Under the pieces are notes generated by a model that searched no databases, was not told the DNA's origin, and worked only from the letters and a program-made list of their open reading frames with translations. Shown piece by piece: positions 11,283-23,718 of a stretch of 64,000 bases of DNA. Position numbers and translations under genes: made by a program. Origin of the DNA: Hsuehochloa calcarea (lineage: Eukaryota; Streptophyta; Magnoliopsida; Poales; Poaceae); the NCBI GenBank assembly GCA_036346395.1, contig CM070599.1, positions 31,115,232-31,179,231 on the forward strand. Direction: 5' to 3'. Each line of letters opens with the position of its first letter. Position 1 is the stretch's first letter.

Positions 11283-13291
11283 ATGGGGCGATCACCGTGC
11301 TGCGAGAAGGAGGGGCTGAAGAAGGGGCCGTGGACGCCGGAGGAGGACCAGAAGCTGCTGGCCTACATTGAACAGCACGGCCACGGGTGCTGGCGCTCGC
11401 TGCCCGCCAAGGCCGGTGAGCGCCGCTAGCTAGCTAGCTAGCTCCGTCAATCGTTCTCGCATGGCCTTCCTCGTTCCCGGCTAGTCCTGCATTCTGCGTG
11501 GTTAAGTTGTTTCGGTCGCTTCTGACACGCGGGTTGTGATCTCTTTGCAGGGCTGCAGCGGTGCGGCAAGAGCTGCCGGCTCCGGTGGACGAACTACCTC
11601 CGGCCGGACATCAAGAGGGGCAAGTTCAGCCTGCAGGAGGAGCAGACCATCATCCAGCTACACGCTCTTCTCGGAAACAGGTGATTGATGCATGGATTGT
11701 CCTATACCACTTTGCACCCAAAAATTCAGTTAATTGCGACAATTATTGACCACGGAGAGTTTGGAAGCATTTTGACTGGTAGTACTAGTTGCTGACTCAC
11801 CGGCAAGTCAAGAACACACCAGCAACCGTGCTGCACCGTAGTCTTCACACATTTATGAAAGGGTTATGCAAGAGTGAGGGGGTACTAAGAGTCTTAAGAC
11901 TGGGAGAGCCATGAGATGGGAAAAATATTGCAAGTACTAGTCTCCTCAGAGTTGCAGTCACCGTACACATGTTTTTCAGTTTTTGCGGCATTTTGCGAAA
12001 ATTAGTCATGCATTAACACATTTAGTTCGCAATTGTACAACTCAGTACAACAAGAGCAACCTTAAATTCTTTTTTTTCTTTTTATCATGCGGCATAGCAT
12101 TAGTGTATTGTTCATCCTTAGCCTTTAGAACAACTAGGCATGAGTCGCAAGAACTGATTAATCAATGCATGCATCAACTTGGAAAAAAGTGTGAAAAAGT
12201 TGGGCCATGGGAGGCTCTCTCCCGAATTTTCCTTTCTTTTTTCCACCTCATGATTCGGCATTCAAGCTTGTCATTCAAGGAGGCGAGCCCACATCATTGT
12301 GGACCAAAGGCTGGGCTTGCTTTGGTCACTGTAGCCACCTGCTCTTTTGCCATTTGACTCACACTTCCTATCATCTCTGCCGTCTGTCTGTACTACGCCA
12401 TGCACTCCTTAAATCTCGCCCACTTACGCGCACATTACCTCCGATTATTTACGCTTCAAGAAGGCCCTTTTTTTACGCCGCTGATGCAGATTTTTTACGT
12501 GAATCCTGGAATTTTACTTGCTGTCCGGCCGTGCGTCGGTCTGCGTTGTATGCAGGTGGTCGGCGATCGCGACGCACCTGCCGAAGCGCACGGACAACGA
12601 GATAAAAAACTACTGGAACACGCACCTCAAGAAGCGGCTGGCCAAGATGGGCATCGACCCGGTCACGCACAAGCCGCGCTCGGACGTGACCGGCGCGGGC
12701 GGCGGTGCCGCGGGGGCGGCCGACGCGCAGCACGCCAAGGTCGCGGCGCACCTCAGCCACACTGCGCAGTGGGAGAGCGCGCGGCTCGAGGCCGAGGCGC
12801 GGCTGGCGCGCGAGGCCAAGCTTCGCGCTCTCGCCGCGTCCGCCTCCTTCTCCGCCTCGGTGCCGCATCTGCCGCCCCCAGCGGCGCCTAGGCTCGACTC
12901 GCCGACGTCCACGCTGAGCTTCTCGGAGAGCGCGGCGCTCGCCTCCGTGCTGGAGGCGCACAGCGCCGCGGCGGTCGCGCGGGCCGCCATGCAGCCCATG
13001 CAGGGGTACGAAGAGGCGTGCAAGGAGCAGCACTGGGGTGACGTCGACGCCGCCGACGCGGGCTTCACCGGAGTGGGGTTCACCGGGCTCCTCCTCGACG
13101 GTTCCTTGAACCAGAACCTGAGGCCGGCCGCGAGGGACGACGCGGAGGCGGACGTCGAGCTGCAGGAGACGGAGGAGGAGAAGAACTACTGGAACAGCAT
13201 ACTAAACCTGGTAAACTCGTCGTCGGCGTCGTTGTCGACGTCAGTGGTGGTGACCGCGCCCGAGGCGTACTCGCCGGCGCCGGAGTTCTGA
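11283..13291 (+). CDS. R2R3-MYB transcription factor, MIXTA-like (subgroup 9; MYB16/MYB106 type)
   Basis: Exons 11283-11415, 11551-11680 and 12556-13291 join to 999 bases, encoding 332 residues. The 133- and 130-bp first exons and intron phases are the classic R2R3-MYB pattern, and both introns are GT...AG (135 and 875 bp). Residues 1-13 are MGRSPCCEKEGLK. R2 spans about 14-62 and R3 about 67-113, with the regularly spaced tryptophans (the first of R3 replaced by F, as usual) and WSAIATHLPKRTDNEIKNYW. RLAKMGIDPVTHKP follows the DNA-binding domain. Near residue 165, AQWESARLEAEARLAREAK is the subgroup 9 signature. The rest is alanine- and acid-rich and ends near KNYWNSILNLVNSSS. Family members act in the nucleus on epidermal cell shape, trichomes and cuticle/wax genes; that role here is inferred. 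The third exon is very GC-rich, as in many grass genes. It looks intact. Confidence 0.95.
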
Positions 13292-13920
13292 GCGGTGAGC
13301 ACCGGATACGCTTGCAGCCGGGCGCATGCATGACACAGTAAATAGTTAGCGGTGATTGTGGAATAAGATGGGACTAATGTTAGTAACTGTTAATCACGTT
13401 CTTGGGTTAATCCGACAGTGCCCCCTGATTAAACCTGTGAGTAATGAGGTTGTATCGATGTTGGAATTCGTTGCCTGTTTCATTCCGTCAAGTTTTTTTT
13501 TTACAGATTGTGTAAAACCGTGACCAGACTCTCGCATCCTTTACTTGGTGGAGTACTACCGAACTACTGTAATTTTACAACCATTTTTATCAGCAATACA
13601 GTGGAGCTAATCAACCTGGTACGGGTTCATAAATATTTGAGGATCCGAGATTCCAAGTAACTGTTCATGTCCGTTCCAATAGCTATGTGCAGTGGTTTTT
13701 ATTTTTATTTTTTGATTGAAGCATCAAAAGCCGATATTCCTTCCTAGCTGTTGCAGATCATCTTGCACTGCACTCCCCCACATGGAAAATGACTAGGCAA
13801 GATTGTAGATCGCGAGTGGCAAAGCTTTCAGCAACTTTTGGATTTGAGATTTAAGCGCATCAAGGAAAGTACGATAAAAATGAAAGTCGAACAAACTAAT
13901 TAAACTCGGCACACAAGGCC
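13292..13920. other. MYB 3' region and short intergenic spacer
   Basis: The 629 bases after the MYB stop hold its 3' untranslated region and the start of the PSRP-3 promoter. AATAAG-like signals occur at about 13360, and a poly(T) run lies at 13493-13502. No gene or repeat is recognised. The two genes are in tandem with only 833 bases between coding regions. Confidence 0.6.
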
Positions 13921-13950
13921 GAAAACTCAGATTAACTTGAGGCTCCGGAC

Positions 13951-14022
13951 TGGGCCGGGCTGGGTTCTGCTGCCTTGCTGAGCTCTACTAGGCCCAGACC
14001 ATAGCTGTCCTGGCCTAGGGTT
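13951..14022 (+). promoter_or_regulatory. Site II (TGGGCC) and telo-box motifs in the PSRP-3 promoter
   Basis: TGGGCC at 13951-13956, GGCCCA at 13991-13996 and TAGGGTT at 14016-14022 lie 100-175 bases before the start codon. Combinations of TGGGCY (site II) and AAACCCTA-type telo-boxes are established in promoters of plant ribosomal-protein and other growth-linked genes. Their presence here fits the product. Confidence 0.65.
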
Positions 14023-14124
14023 GTCGCTCTCTTCTGAAAGCTGAAAAGGGAGGAGGGGATAAGAGGACGCGACTCGCGCACCATCGTCTTCCTCCTCTTT
14101 ATCCGCACAGAGACCTCGGACACC

Positions 14125-15464
14125 ATGCTCCCCATGTCTGTCCACCCCGCCGTTACGCCAGCCCTCACCTCGCGTGCCCACCTCTCCCCACCTAAACCTT
14201 CCACCTCCTGCTCCCCACGCCTCGTCCACTTCAAGAGAAGGAGGTTGCCCATTCGGTCGCTCCGCAGCCCCGCCGCCACCGCTGCCGACGCCGTCAAAGC
14301 GGAGGAGTCGTACGGCGGGGACGGAGAAGAGGAACAACGGGGCGGAGACGGAGATGCGTTCGTCGGGGAGGAGGTAATGGCCTTTTAAAGTGCTCCGAAC
14401 TTAACTCATTTTCCTGTTAGTAGGAGAAATTACGGTTCTTTAATACGGTACTGTAGCTCAGCCCACAGAAGGCAGTGTTGTTGTTTAGCATGGAAGGAGT
14501 TCGATTACATTCCGTTGCAAATGAACTGTATTGTGCTTCATCAATGGTTGTTACTGAGTTGATTAGGCTCATAGATGAGACCAGGTGCCCCTGCTAGTTT
14601 TCCTGATGAATTTAGTTGGGTGAAGTCACAAGTAAACTTAGTGAGGCCTTAGTTTAGTTAGGCATGGTTACTTGGGCACTTGGGCTTTGTTCTTGGTCTA
14701 CTTTTGCACTTCTGCAAATAAATGACGTATGCCAGTGTTGAAGAGCACATGAAAGCCTTAACGGCTTTACATGAACTTGAGTCTGTGTCATTTTCTTTAC
14801 TTGGATCTTGGATGTAAGCAAAGAAATGAGCATGTTGTAGCACTGACAAAGATGCGGACTGTGGTCATGAAACGAGTTTGTGTCGTGTGGCCGTCTTTGA
14901 AATTAATTGACAGCTTTATATGCATATATGTACCTCGTTTCATCATTTAAATCCAATTGTTCAGTCATGATTCATGAACTAAAATGAGGATTTGATTTTA
15001 CTAGTTTTTTTTTAAGAATTGTTCAGCATCACAAAGTTGACAACGGAACATCAATAAGTGATTGTAAATCATTTTAATTTATAATTTGAGCTGTGTTAGA
15101 ACTGCATAGTTAGTTTCACTAGGATAGGTAAAATTAGTATCACCAGAATGAAATTTGAGACAAATTGAAATATGTATGGCAGTACAAGGTGGAGGTGCCT
15201 GAAACGAAGGATCCGATGCCCGTGCTGAAATTCATATGGATGGAGAAGAACATCGGCATAGCGCTCGACCAAATGATTCCGGGCCATGGTAGCATACCGT
15301 TAAGCCCGTACTACTTTTGGCCGCGGAAAGACGCATGGGAGGAGCTAAGAGCAAAGCTGGAGGAGAAAGAGTGGATCTCGCAGAAGCAGATGATCATCCT
15401 TCTCAACCAGGCCACTGACATCATCAACCTCTGGCAGCAGGGCGGCGGCAGCTTGTCGACATGA
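14125..15464 (+). CDS. PSRP3: Plastid-specific 30S ribosomal protein 3 (PSRP-3, Ycf65-like; cS23)
   Basis: Exon 1 is 14125-14373 and exon 2 is 15183-15464, joined by an 809-bp GT...AG intron in phase 0, giving 176 residues. The first 60 or so residues (MLPMSVHPAVTPALTS...) are rich in S, T, P and R with few acids, as in a chloroplast transit peptide. An acidic stretch follows (EESYGGDGEEEQ). Exon 2 encodes the conserved Ycf65/PSRP-3 core: VLKFIWMEKNIGIALDQ, then GHGSIPLSPYYFWPRKDAWEE and ISQKQMIILLNQATDIINLW, ending in a short tail. The protein is imported into plastids and is part of the small ribosomal subunit. An in-frame ATG at 14134 is an alternative start. The gene follows the MYB gene on the same strand and appears intact. 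Confidence 0.95.
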
Positions 15465-16779
15465 GGGTGTCTTTCTGTTCTCCCAGCCTCACGAGCTGTT
15501 TATTGTCATTGTTCTTGCTTTGTTTACTTGGCTCTACGCTGTAAATGTTAAAATTAAAGCCACGCAGTACATGGCCCTTGTAGATCGATTCAATCTGTTT
15601 TCAGATATGGTTTTCCTTATGGAAATGAGTTGTGATTAACCTTCATAAGGTGAACGATTTGGATTCAATTATGGGCAGGGACGATGATTGACCGCGAAGG
15701 ATTTTGCTACTATATCATCATGCAACTGTCAACTGTATCATTCGCTGTAAGAAAATAAGCCTGCCGCGACCTGCATTACAAGATTTTTTATTTAATTATT
15801 TTTAAATAATATTTTAAAGTTAACCTCTTGCAAATTTTAGTTCCAATTCTAACGTTTTGGTCACAATATAACTCGCGGCGTGGTCAAACTATCCAATCAC
15901 GTCACTTTTCTTGATGTGGTTAAATCTGTCACGCAAGCCGTCATGTGCACGTTATGCCAGTGTGGAGGGCATGTGTGGCTCAGTCCTTGTCGTTGTCATG
16001 TCAGTACTCATGGCGTGACAGATGTGACTTTAGGGGTGTACGTTATTTATTTAATTTGCATATCATATAAACCAAAAATTTCAACTCATATGGCTGGAAG
16101 GGGTTCTCATATGAAGAAATCTTACGATTGTTGCAAAAGATATATAGACCATTTGGGTGGAAAGGTGAATTTTTCCTCGGGCGTATGGCTGCCAATTGTA
16201 AACATAGCATGGTAATCACTCCACATGTTCACTGTTTTTTGTGCCCATGTAAATCATATTTAACATTTGATTTTACATGGACAATTAGTAAAAAAAAAGT
16301 ATAAATCTGATTTGAGCTAGCAAGAAATGAACGGTGCTAACTGAATGCCCAACCTTAGGCAGTAGATCTTTTTTCAAACCTACGTTGTTCCTAGTTTGAA
16401 TCAACAAATGGATGAATAGCCAGCCACATCCCATTGCAATGATTAATGGTGCTTGTCGTCACTTAGGGGATCAAAGATCATTTAGTGCCTTTTTCTTCTT
16501 CTAGAATACATCTTTTGGACCTTTATTTTTATGTCGTGCCTTGCCTTTTGTTTGATGCATTGAGCATGCTTTGCCACGCCAAGAATTGAATGCAAAAAGA
16601 AAAAAATTGAAATATACTTTATAATATAGTTGTGAATTACATGGCGTGTAGGATTTGGTTACGTGTATAAGGAACGACATCATGCACGACTCAACAAACA
16701 TAAATACACATATGATACATGTGCACCTTTTTTTAATCGAAAAAATATCAATTGGAACGAAGTTAATTAGTTTTGGCGA
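15465..16779. other. PSRP-3 3' region and intergenic DNA
   Basis: The first 100-150 bases are the likely 3' untranslated region. Beyond that I see no recognisable gene; the open frame at 15880-16215 resembles nothing I know. A small hairpin with roughly 12-base arms (CCATGTAAATCA / TGATTTTACATGG) is at 16245-16280. Confidence 0.5.
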
Positions 16780-17381
16780 CCCATCGCTCTCTTCGCCTTG
16801 TCTCCTGATTGCTCGCGGTGGTGGCCAGTCTCGAAGTCAGCTATGTTCTGCGAGACGAGCTGGACGATTGAATGATGTTACGATAACACAATACATGACC
16901 AACTTAATAATTAGGTTGTAAATTGAACAGAACTTACCTCTTCGATCCGGACTGCTCCGGGCGACAGGGAGCGCTAGTACGACCACCGGTCTTACTACTA
17001 GAAGCATTCTCCTTGTCCGCCGCATGCTTGGCCAGGTTGTACTCAACTTCCTATTTGGGTGTGCTCCACCATCACCCTGCTTTATTGGGATCCTCTAGTA
17101 CCTTTACAATTAGGTCGGGTACGTAAGGTGTCAAACGTTTGAAGATCTCGACTCGCATCGCATAGTTCAAGATGTATTTCTTCTCAATGAACGCCCTATC
17201 ATACCTGTCTAGGCTGTCGATCTATCGGAAGAAGTTGCATTGCATCTCCGGTTGCCATTATGCACAAATGTAGTTAGGGATTTGTGGAATGGGATATAAG
17301 ATGTGAAAAATCTATGCGTGTGGAAGGTTCTCTTACGATAACATTCCCGCACGTGTAGTACGCCTGGGTGGCGGTCACCGG

Positions 17382-19986
17382 TGTAAGATCAAGGAGGCTG
17401 ACTAGAGGGGGTGAATAGTTATTTCTAAAAAAACTCTAAGACTAAAATTGATTTTTAATGCGGAATTATAAATCAATTCGGTTTTACTCAATTAAAACCT
17501 AAATCAACTAGTTTGACTATGTGCACCAACATGCTAAAACTAGTGACAATGATAGCAAACATGCAAAGATATGGAAGCAATTTAATTCTATGAATGCAAA
17601 TTGCAATAGAATAAAGCTCAAGATGGCAAACCACAATGACATAAGTATGTTTTACCGTGGTGTTCGAAAACTTACCGGTCTCCACTAATCCATGTTGAGG
17701 TAAGCTCAAATGAATTGGATCGGCTTCACAAATTAAGCCAACACCTTTGAGGTAAACCCAAACCTTTGGACCGACTCACAACTTGAACCAACACCCGATC
17801 AACCCGTGGTTGCTCTTCCTCTACTCCGGAGATGGCAAGCACCAAACCACTCACAACACGATGAGCCTTCTCACAAGCTTCTTGAGAAGTTCACCGGACC
17901 ACGACGCCTCCATACCGTCTAGGTGTCAGCAAACACCAAGAGTAATAAGCCAAACCCCTTGCTTAACTCTCACCAAATGCAACAAATACACAATTAGATG
18001 CTCAATCCAATTCTAGTTACAACACATGCTACTAGAACCTCTCCCTTTACTCACAAGGTGCAACACATACACAATTGAGATAAAAAGCTCATATTAGCTC
18101 AAGAGAATAAAATAGGATGCCAAGAGTTACCCCCATATAACCGGCCAAGATGGGTATTTATAGCCCACACATAAAAACTAGCAATTTGGAGGAGAATCTC
18201 CCGAAAATAGGGAAACCCGGGCGGTCACCGCAGGCATAGGGCTGGTCGGTCCGGGCTACAGTGCAACGGCTATAAAACTAGTTGTTACATACAATTCCCG
18301 GCCAGTCCACCCTCATAGGGCCCGCCTCTGACCGGACCACCGGTCAGTCCGGACTTCCAAGAGGAAGAAAACCAAAAAAAAAACATGCCCTCCAGAAAAG
18401 GTTCACCGGCCTTATAAGAGTGGTCAGTCTGCACTTCCGATCTGTCTAGGGTGGGCAGTTCAGCCCTGGATTTCAGTACAGGCGACACTCGAAAAAACGG
18501 TCAAACTTTTGACTCAATGTCGAAATTGAGTGATCTTGGGCTCTATGGAAAGCTTATTTAGAGGGATACACAACCCACCTATTTGATTGATCTCAAATAC
18601 ATTTGATAAAATTAAGAAGCACAATTCCAAAGAGCCAACACATAGCCTCAGTCCAATAAATGAGCAACGAGCAATCTTAGACCATGCCAAGGAATGATGT
18701 ATGAACTTTAACAATTTGCAAAACACATTTGCAAACTTTAGTATCACGCCACAAGGAGTAGGTGCGTGGACTTCAACCATTTGCAAACTAAAGCCACGTG
18801 CTACAAGGATTATGCATGAGTCTCGACTATTTGTAAAACACATTCGCAAATATCGGCAACATGCCACAAGAATCATGTTCATGAACTTCAACAATTTGTA
18901 AAATATATTTACAAATTATAGTATCATACTACAAAGAGTTAATACATGAGTTTCAACTATTTGCAAAACACATTCGCAAACAATAGCATCATGCCTAGAA
19001 TAGCTAGAGCAAGCGGGATTGAACTATCAACACATGATGGGACTCAAACTACTAGACAAGACCCTTCTTAATAGTACAATAACCTATATTAGCAATCCGG
19101 TGTTCCAACCAAACACCGAGACCGGTAAAAGACTAGGAACACATCCTTAGCCTAAGCTAGTCATACCTTTTGCCTTGAGCATCCATCTTGAAGCTTGATG
19201 GCACACACCTTCACTTCAAGTCCGGATCACTGTCTTGGTATGCATCAACCCATGATGCATCCTTCACTTGACCTCCATCAACACATGATGGATCTTCTCT
19301 TGATTCTTCTCTTCGGGATCTTGATATGCATCAACACATGATGCAATCGTCTTCTTGAATTTTAACTTGACGACGATCAACTCATGATTCCATCCAAAGT
19401 CTCCATCATCATGGAACATGACTTATTTTACCCAACCCATGGAAAATGTTAGTTCCATAATATGATTGTCATCAATTACCGAACCATACCATTAACTCAC
19501 AATGGTGGGTCTAGATACTTCAATCTTTCCCTTTCTAGTAATTGATGACAACCACCACAATTGCAAATAATTGAATATGTAGTGATATGAGTATATATGA
19601 ACTACACAAGTTTTATATACTCAATGGATATGTTTCAAAGTAGAGATCCTTAATGTATATGGATAAAGAATTATGGATCAATACTAATGAAACCACAAAT
19701 TATAGAGTGAATTCCCCCTTAGTGTGTGCATACATGGATGCGTATTAAAAACTCTATGAACATATTTAAGTTAAACTTTTAGTAGAGTTCAACCTATATT
19801 TTGGATTCGAGGAATACAATAAGATATAAGAATATAATGTCAAATGCATACCTCTATGATTTTCACCTTTTCATCCAAATAAGAGTAAACAATATTATAC
19901 TCAACAAACGAGTTAGTCTCACATACAGATTTGCATTAATCACCAAAATACTCTATTAACTCATAATGATGGGTCTAAATTCTTCA
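17382..19986 (-). mobile_element. Solo LTR 4, Sirevirus-type copia, minus orientation, relative of solo LTR 1
   Basis: The 2605-bp block starts TGTAAGATCAAGG and ends AAATTCTTCA on the plus strand. It is collinear with solo LTR 1 but much diverged. Flanks are ACCGG (17377-17381) and GCTGG (19987-19991), which differ by two transitions and fit a worn 5-bp duplication. The middle has CCGGTCAGTCCGG-type inverted motifs (about 18216-18440) where solo LTR 1 has CGGAACTTCCG. The 66-bp TTTGCAAAACACATTT array is at 18712-18990 and ATCAACACATGATG repeats are at 19250-19390. Confidence 0.85.
18216..18440. repeat. CCGGTCAGTCCGG-type inverted motifs in solo LTR 4
   Basis: Several copies of GGTCxGTCCGG and CCGGxCxGTCC-like inverted motifs (for example ACCGGTCAGTCCGGAC near 18340) sit at the same relative place as the palindrome cluster of solo LTR 1, with a different core sequence. 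Confidence 0.65.
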
Positions 19987-21886
19987 GCTGGGTGTGTGGA
20001 CTGGATGATCCTAGCCGGTTCTTCGCGCGCACACTACGGGCATGGGAACTCTGGTGGTACCAATGCATCCTTCATAGAACAATCTTGGTAGGGTTTAGCC
20101 CCCTCGGCAAGCCACTTGCTCTTCTACATCATGTTCGCGTATAAGTTCACCGACAAGTCCGACTTCTCCTTCCTCTGTTGTGTGAACCAACTTTTGGTGA
20201 AGTGTTGGGTGTGGTGGTGTAGTGTTCTCCAGCAGCTTTCTTCTACCTCTTTTTATAAGCAGATAGGGTGTAATGCTGATAGTGGAGGGAGAACAGACAA
20301 GACACCGGTTTGAAAAGGTAGCGTGGAGTGTGTTCATTTATGTCTGAGTGGTAGTGTCGCATTGTGTTGTTATTTCTATTGGTGATATGCCCTAGAGGCA
20401 ATCATAGAGATGATTGTATCAAGTCTATGTTTATGAGTTATTGAATAAATGTTATTCATTTCCTTGAATGAATCATTAGTTATATAGATCAATGAGTATG
20501 TGGCTTCTTGGTGAAGCTCTTTAAACTTACATGATGTCGTTCTAAATATATCCCTGGTCGGATGTTCACTGGTCGAAATAGTAGTGGCTCTACGACCATC
20601 ACATGTATGGATTGATGACCATGTTTCACCGGTCATGGATATAGAGATATCGAATCGATAATGTGAACATATGTTAGAGAACATGGTGTTGGATAGACCC
20701 ACCTTGAGACACTATTGAGATTGTTATGATTCTATGTGTCGTTAGTTGGTCTCAAGAAATGATGATGTATAATCCTTAGACTTGATATCAGCATGGTTCT
20801 CTACATGTGTAATAACACTCTTAGGGGTTACCAAACGCTACTCGTAACTGGGTAGTTATAAAGGTAACTTTCGGGTATCCTATGAAACATGCGGAGGGAT
20901 GTGACTGGTCAGATATGGGATTTGCCCCTCCTAACATAATAGGAGAGATATCTCTGGCCCCCTTGAAGTAATCGGATAAAGAAAGTGCATGGCCATACCA
21001 CTGGTGGTCGAAGAGTTCGACCACATAAGGTTATTCGACACTCGATCGAGAGAATATTGAATAGTCCATAGATGACATAATGTCTCACGTGGAGTTCAAC
21101 CAGATATCGTGAGGCAAAGGGAGAATACATGAGTAGGTCGCTTAGTTCAACCAGTTACGGACTAGTCGTATGGGACCGCCGTGCTAGGTAATCGTACCAC
21201 GCGTTATAGGTAGTATGTGTTCATGTCCCCGATAGAATTGGATTATATGCATAACTCATTTTTGCAGGGTTTGATGTGAATAGTATGACCCATTGTGTAT
21301 GTGATGCATGAATGGATTTTCATGGCCTGAGTGTCATGTTGTGAGATAGCCATCGAGCTACATATTATTGTATAACGGTCTACGTACCGATATGTGATGC
21401 TTGATATTATCCTATGTAATTCATTACTAGATTTTTTGGGTAAATGCCTAGTAGATGAATGCGATCGGGACGTCAAGCGTGATGGTCGGAGAACAGGAAT
21501 CATGCTGATGGACATCGACATGTTAAGGGCCATACTATTTCACAATTTAATATGATTATCTGTGAATGTTTGTGTTTATTCCTATTATGCTATTTGATCA
21601 TGTTCTATCATTAGATGTTTTAACATGATAAAATAGTATCCCATAAGAAAAATTAAGTAAAATTGATGTATTTCCAATTGTTGTGTCTATCACGATTTTG
21701 ATCGTTAATTGATAGGTCTACCAAAGTAGGATGCCATTAACTATCTTATTAAGATAGGGTGGGTGTTGGATACCCACATGTATAGTATTGGTTTAACTTG
21801 ACAAGGCTATCAAAATAGTTTTGGGTCTTGGAGCACAGTGTTGGTCGCCGGGGTATAGAGATACCACCCAACAAACAAGAGTCATA

Positions 21887-23659
21887 TGTGATATGATATG
21901 CTCTAGATCTTAGGATGATGTGACAATTGGCAATGGCGTTTACGGTTTGTAGTTTCACGTGTTTTCGACAAAGCTACATGTATTCTGGACAGGGGCGGTC
22001 CGACCGGTCCTTGCACGGCGGTCCGACCGGTCCCAAATCGGTCGGACCGGCCATGTGGGGCGGTCGGACCGGCGATGACCAAAGTGGTCAAAATTAGCTG
22101 GGCCAAAAATAGGTGTTGTAGGCAAGTGAGGGGATCCCAATGCACTTGGTCTCATAATTTTTGGAGTCTCCAGTAAGAAGTTCTATTGGATTTAAGTTTC
22201 CGTAAGGTTTCGGTTTTGAGGGTATGAAATTCGCTAAGTCTTGGTGGCGGTCCGATCGCTCATTGTGGAGCGGTCCGACCGGCCATGGGCGGTCCGACCG
22301 CTCACTGGAGCGGTCGACCGTAATTACTTGAACGCCGCCAACTTCGTGGCGATGTTGATTTGTTAGGTCAAAGTCATTGGTTTCATGGCATATGATTTGC
22401 ATGATGCATGTTTTGACTAACATGGGTCAAGTTGTGAAGAACTTGTTCCCGAATTCGTGTTTTCTTGTCTGTGGTTGTGCAGGTAGCTTGGTGGTCAACG
22501 ACGGTCAACGGCGAGGAGAATCGGACTAGACTTGAAGAGTTGAGGTCCGAACGATCGACGATGCGGGTGAGGTCAACGACTCAAGCGTGACACAAGATGG
22601 ACAAGGGTGACCTATTGGCGAATCCATGGCACATGGTGAAGCGGTTTAGGTCAAAAGTTAAAGACGGCGCTTTGAAGCGCGCGTGTGTGACCCGCTTGTT
22701 AGTGGGCCTTAACGGAGCCCAATTAAGTCAAACCCTAAGAGTTTTAGGCCTCCACTATAAATAGGAGGAGATGGTGGCTGCACCTCTCCTCTCTCGCCTC
22801 TTTGTGTTTTCAAACCCTAATTGTCTTTAGGGAGTTGAGGTGGAGGCTAGGGCTCTTGATGGTTTGTGGTGAATTTCGTGATCCTTGATTGTCTATCGAT
22901 CCATGATGGTGTGAATGTAATCCACTTCAATCACGAAATCAATCTATGCAAGGTTTGCTTGAGATAAGTCTCTTTTCGCTCTTGCTTTCAATTTGGTGAT
23001 TTTAGGGCTTTCTTTGATCCGCGAGTTTGTGATTGATTCTTTCACGTGAATTAGCTTGTCGTGATATGTGTGAATCTATCTAGCATCATCTTGATCATCA
23101 ATCTCTCACGAACAAGCGTTAGGATCAAGTTTTCGTTTACCGGTTTTAGACCTTCGTTAATCAATTGACAATTGCTCAAGATCGCTCCAAGAATTATCAT
23201 AATATTCGATTGGAATAGGTCCTCAATAGCATATAGAAGGTGTGTGCAAAGTTTCATAAAGATTGGAGTTGAGAATCAAAAGTTTCACCTAATTGCAACT
23301 TCATCGGCCGATTTTACCGCTGCAGATCGGTTCGAGTCGGCGGTCAAACCGCCATCATCACCGGTCGATCGATTTTGAGCGGTCCGACCGCCAAAGATAA
23401 CGCCGGTCGATCGCCCGCAATCGGTCCGACCGGTTGAGTATAACGGCCGACCGCCGTTCGTGAGTCTTGGTAATCTTAGTTGATTTTGTTATATTGCTTA
23501 GGGTTTAATTGGATTCAATACTAGTCTTCCACAGATCGGTATATTGATCTTCATAGCTTTCTAATAGCTACTGGAGTTAAATTGTATTGAGTTCATAATT
23601 TGTGAAAAAGTGAGCGTGCTCCTATTCACCCCCCCTCTAGTCGCCTTTACGGTCCAACA
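21887..23659 (+). repeat. Copia C 5' LTR
   Basis: It begins TGTGATATGATATGCTC and ends GGTCCAACA. The first 20 bases are shorter than in the 3' LTR. Against the 3' LTR it is 25 bases shorter overall, with 16 of those bases lost in the first 500, where the CGGTCCGACCG clusters lie (about 21994-22325). A second palindrome group is at 23320-23460. Confidence 0.93.
22756..22763 (+). promoter_or_regulatory. Copia C 5' LTR TATA box
   Basis: TATAAATA in CCTCCACTATAAATAGGAGG is conserved at the same place in both copia C LTRs and in solo LTR 3. It should place the genomic RNA start near 22790. Confidence 0.8.
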
Positions 23660-23661
23660 AG

Positions 23662-23673
23662 TGGTATCAGAGC
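23662..23673 (+). promoter_or_regulatory. Primer binding site of copia C (tRNA-iMet)
   Basis: TGGTATCAGAGC begins two bases after the CA end of the 5' LTR. It is complementary to the 3' end of plant initiator tRNA-Met, the usual copia primer. Confidence 0.95.
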
Positions 23674-23718
23674 CCGGTTAGTTCAATCTTGATCTTAACC
23701 GGTCACTGAACTTTGGCG

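Larger units (their letters stand above)
16780..20376 (-). pseudogene. Unrecognised coding remnant (transposase-like?), split by solo LTR 4
   Basis: Minus-strand frames at about 20337-19987 and 17381-16830 look like parts of one decayed sequence on either side of the solo LTR. The second part reads, with stops, RYDRAFIEKKYILNYAMRVE, then LTPYVPDLIVKVLEDP and EVEYNLAKHAADKENASSS. The spacing of an LTP...W-like segment before a basic region loosely recalls Ptta/En-Spm-associated transposon proteins. The match is too weak to name it. No intact frame exists. Confidence 0.3.

Noticed and set aside
12400..13083. Long open frames on both strands (12400-12891 plus, 12473-13033 minus, 12610-13083 minus)
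   Set aside because: They lie across MYB exon 3, which is very GC-rich and so poor in stop codons in every frame. Only the frame joined to the MYB domain has family resemblance.
13927..14337. Minus-strand frames 13927-14337 and 13932-14297
   Set aside because: They are the reverse complement of the PSRP-3 promoter and transit-peptide exon.
15880..16215. 111-residue open frame after PSRP-3
   Set aside because: I recognise no domain, and its composition resembles intergenic DNA. It could be a relic, but I cannot support it.
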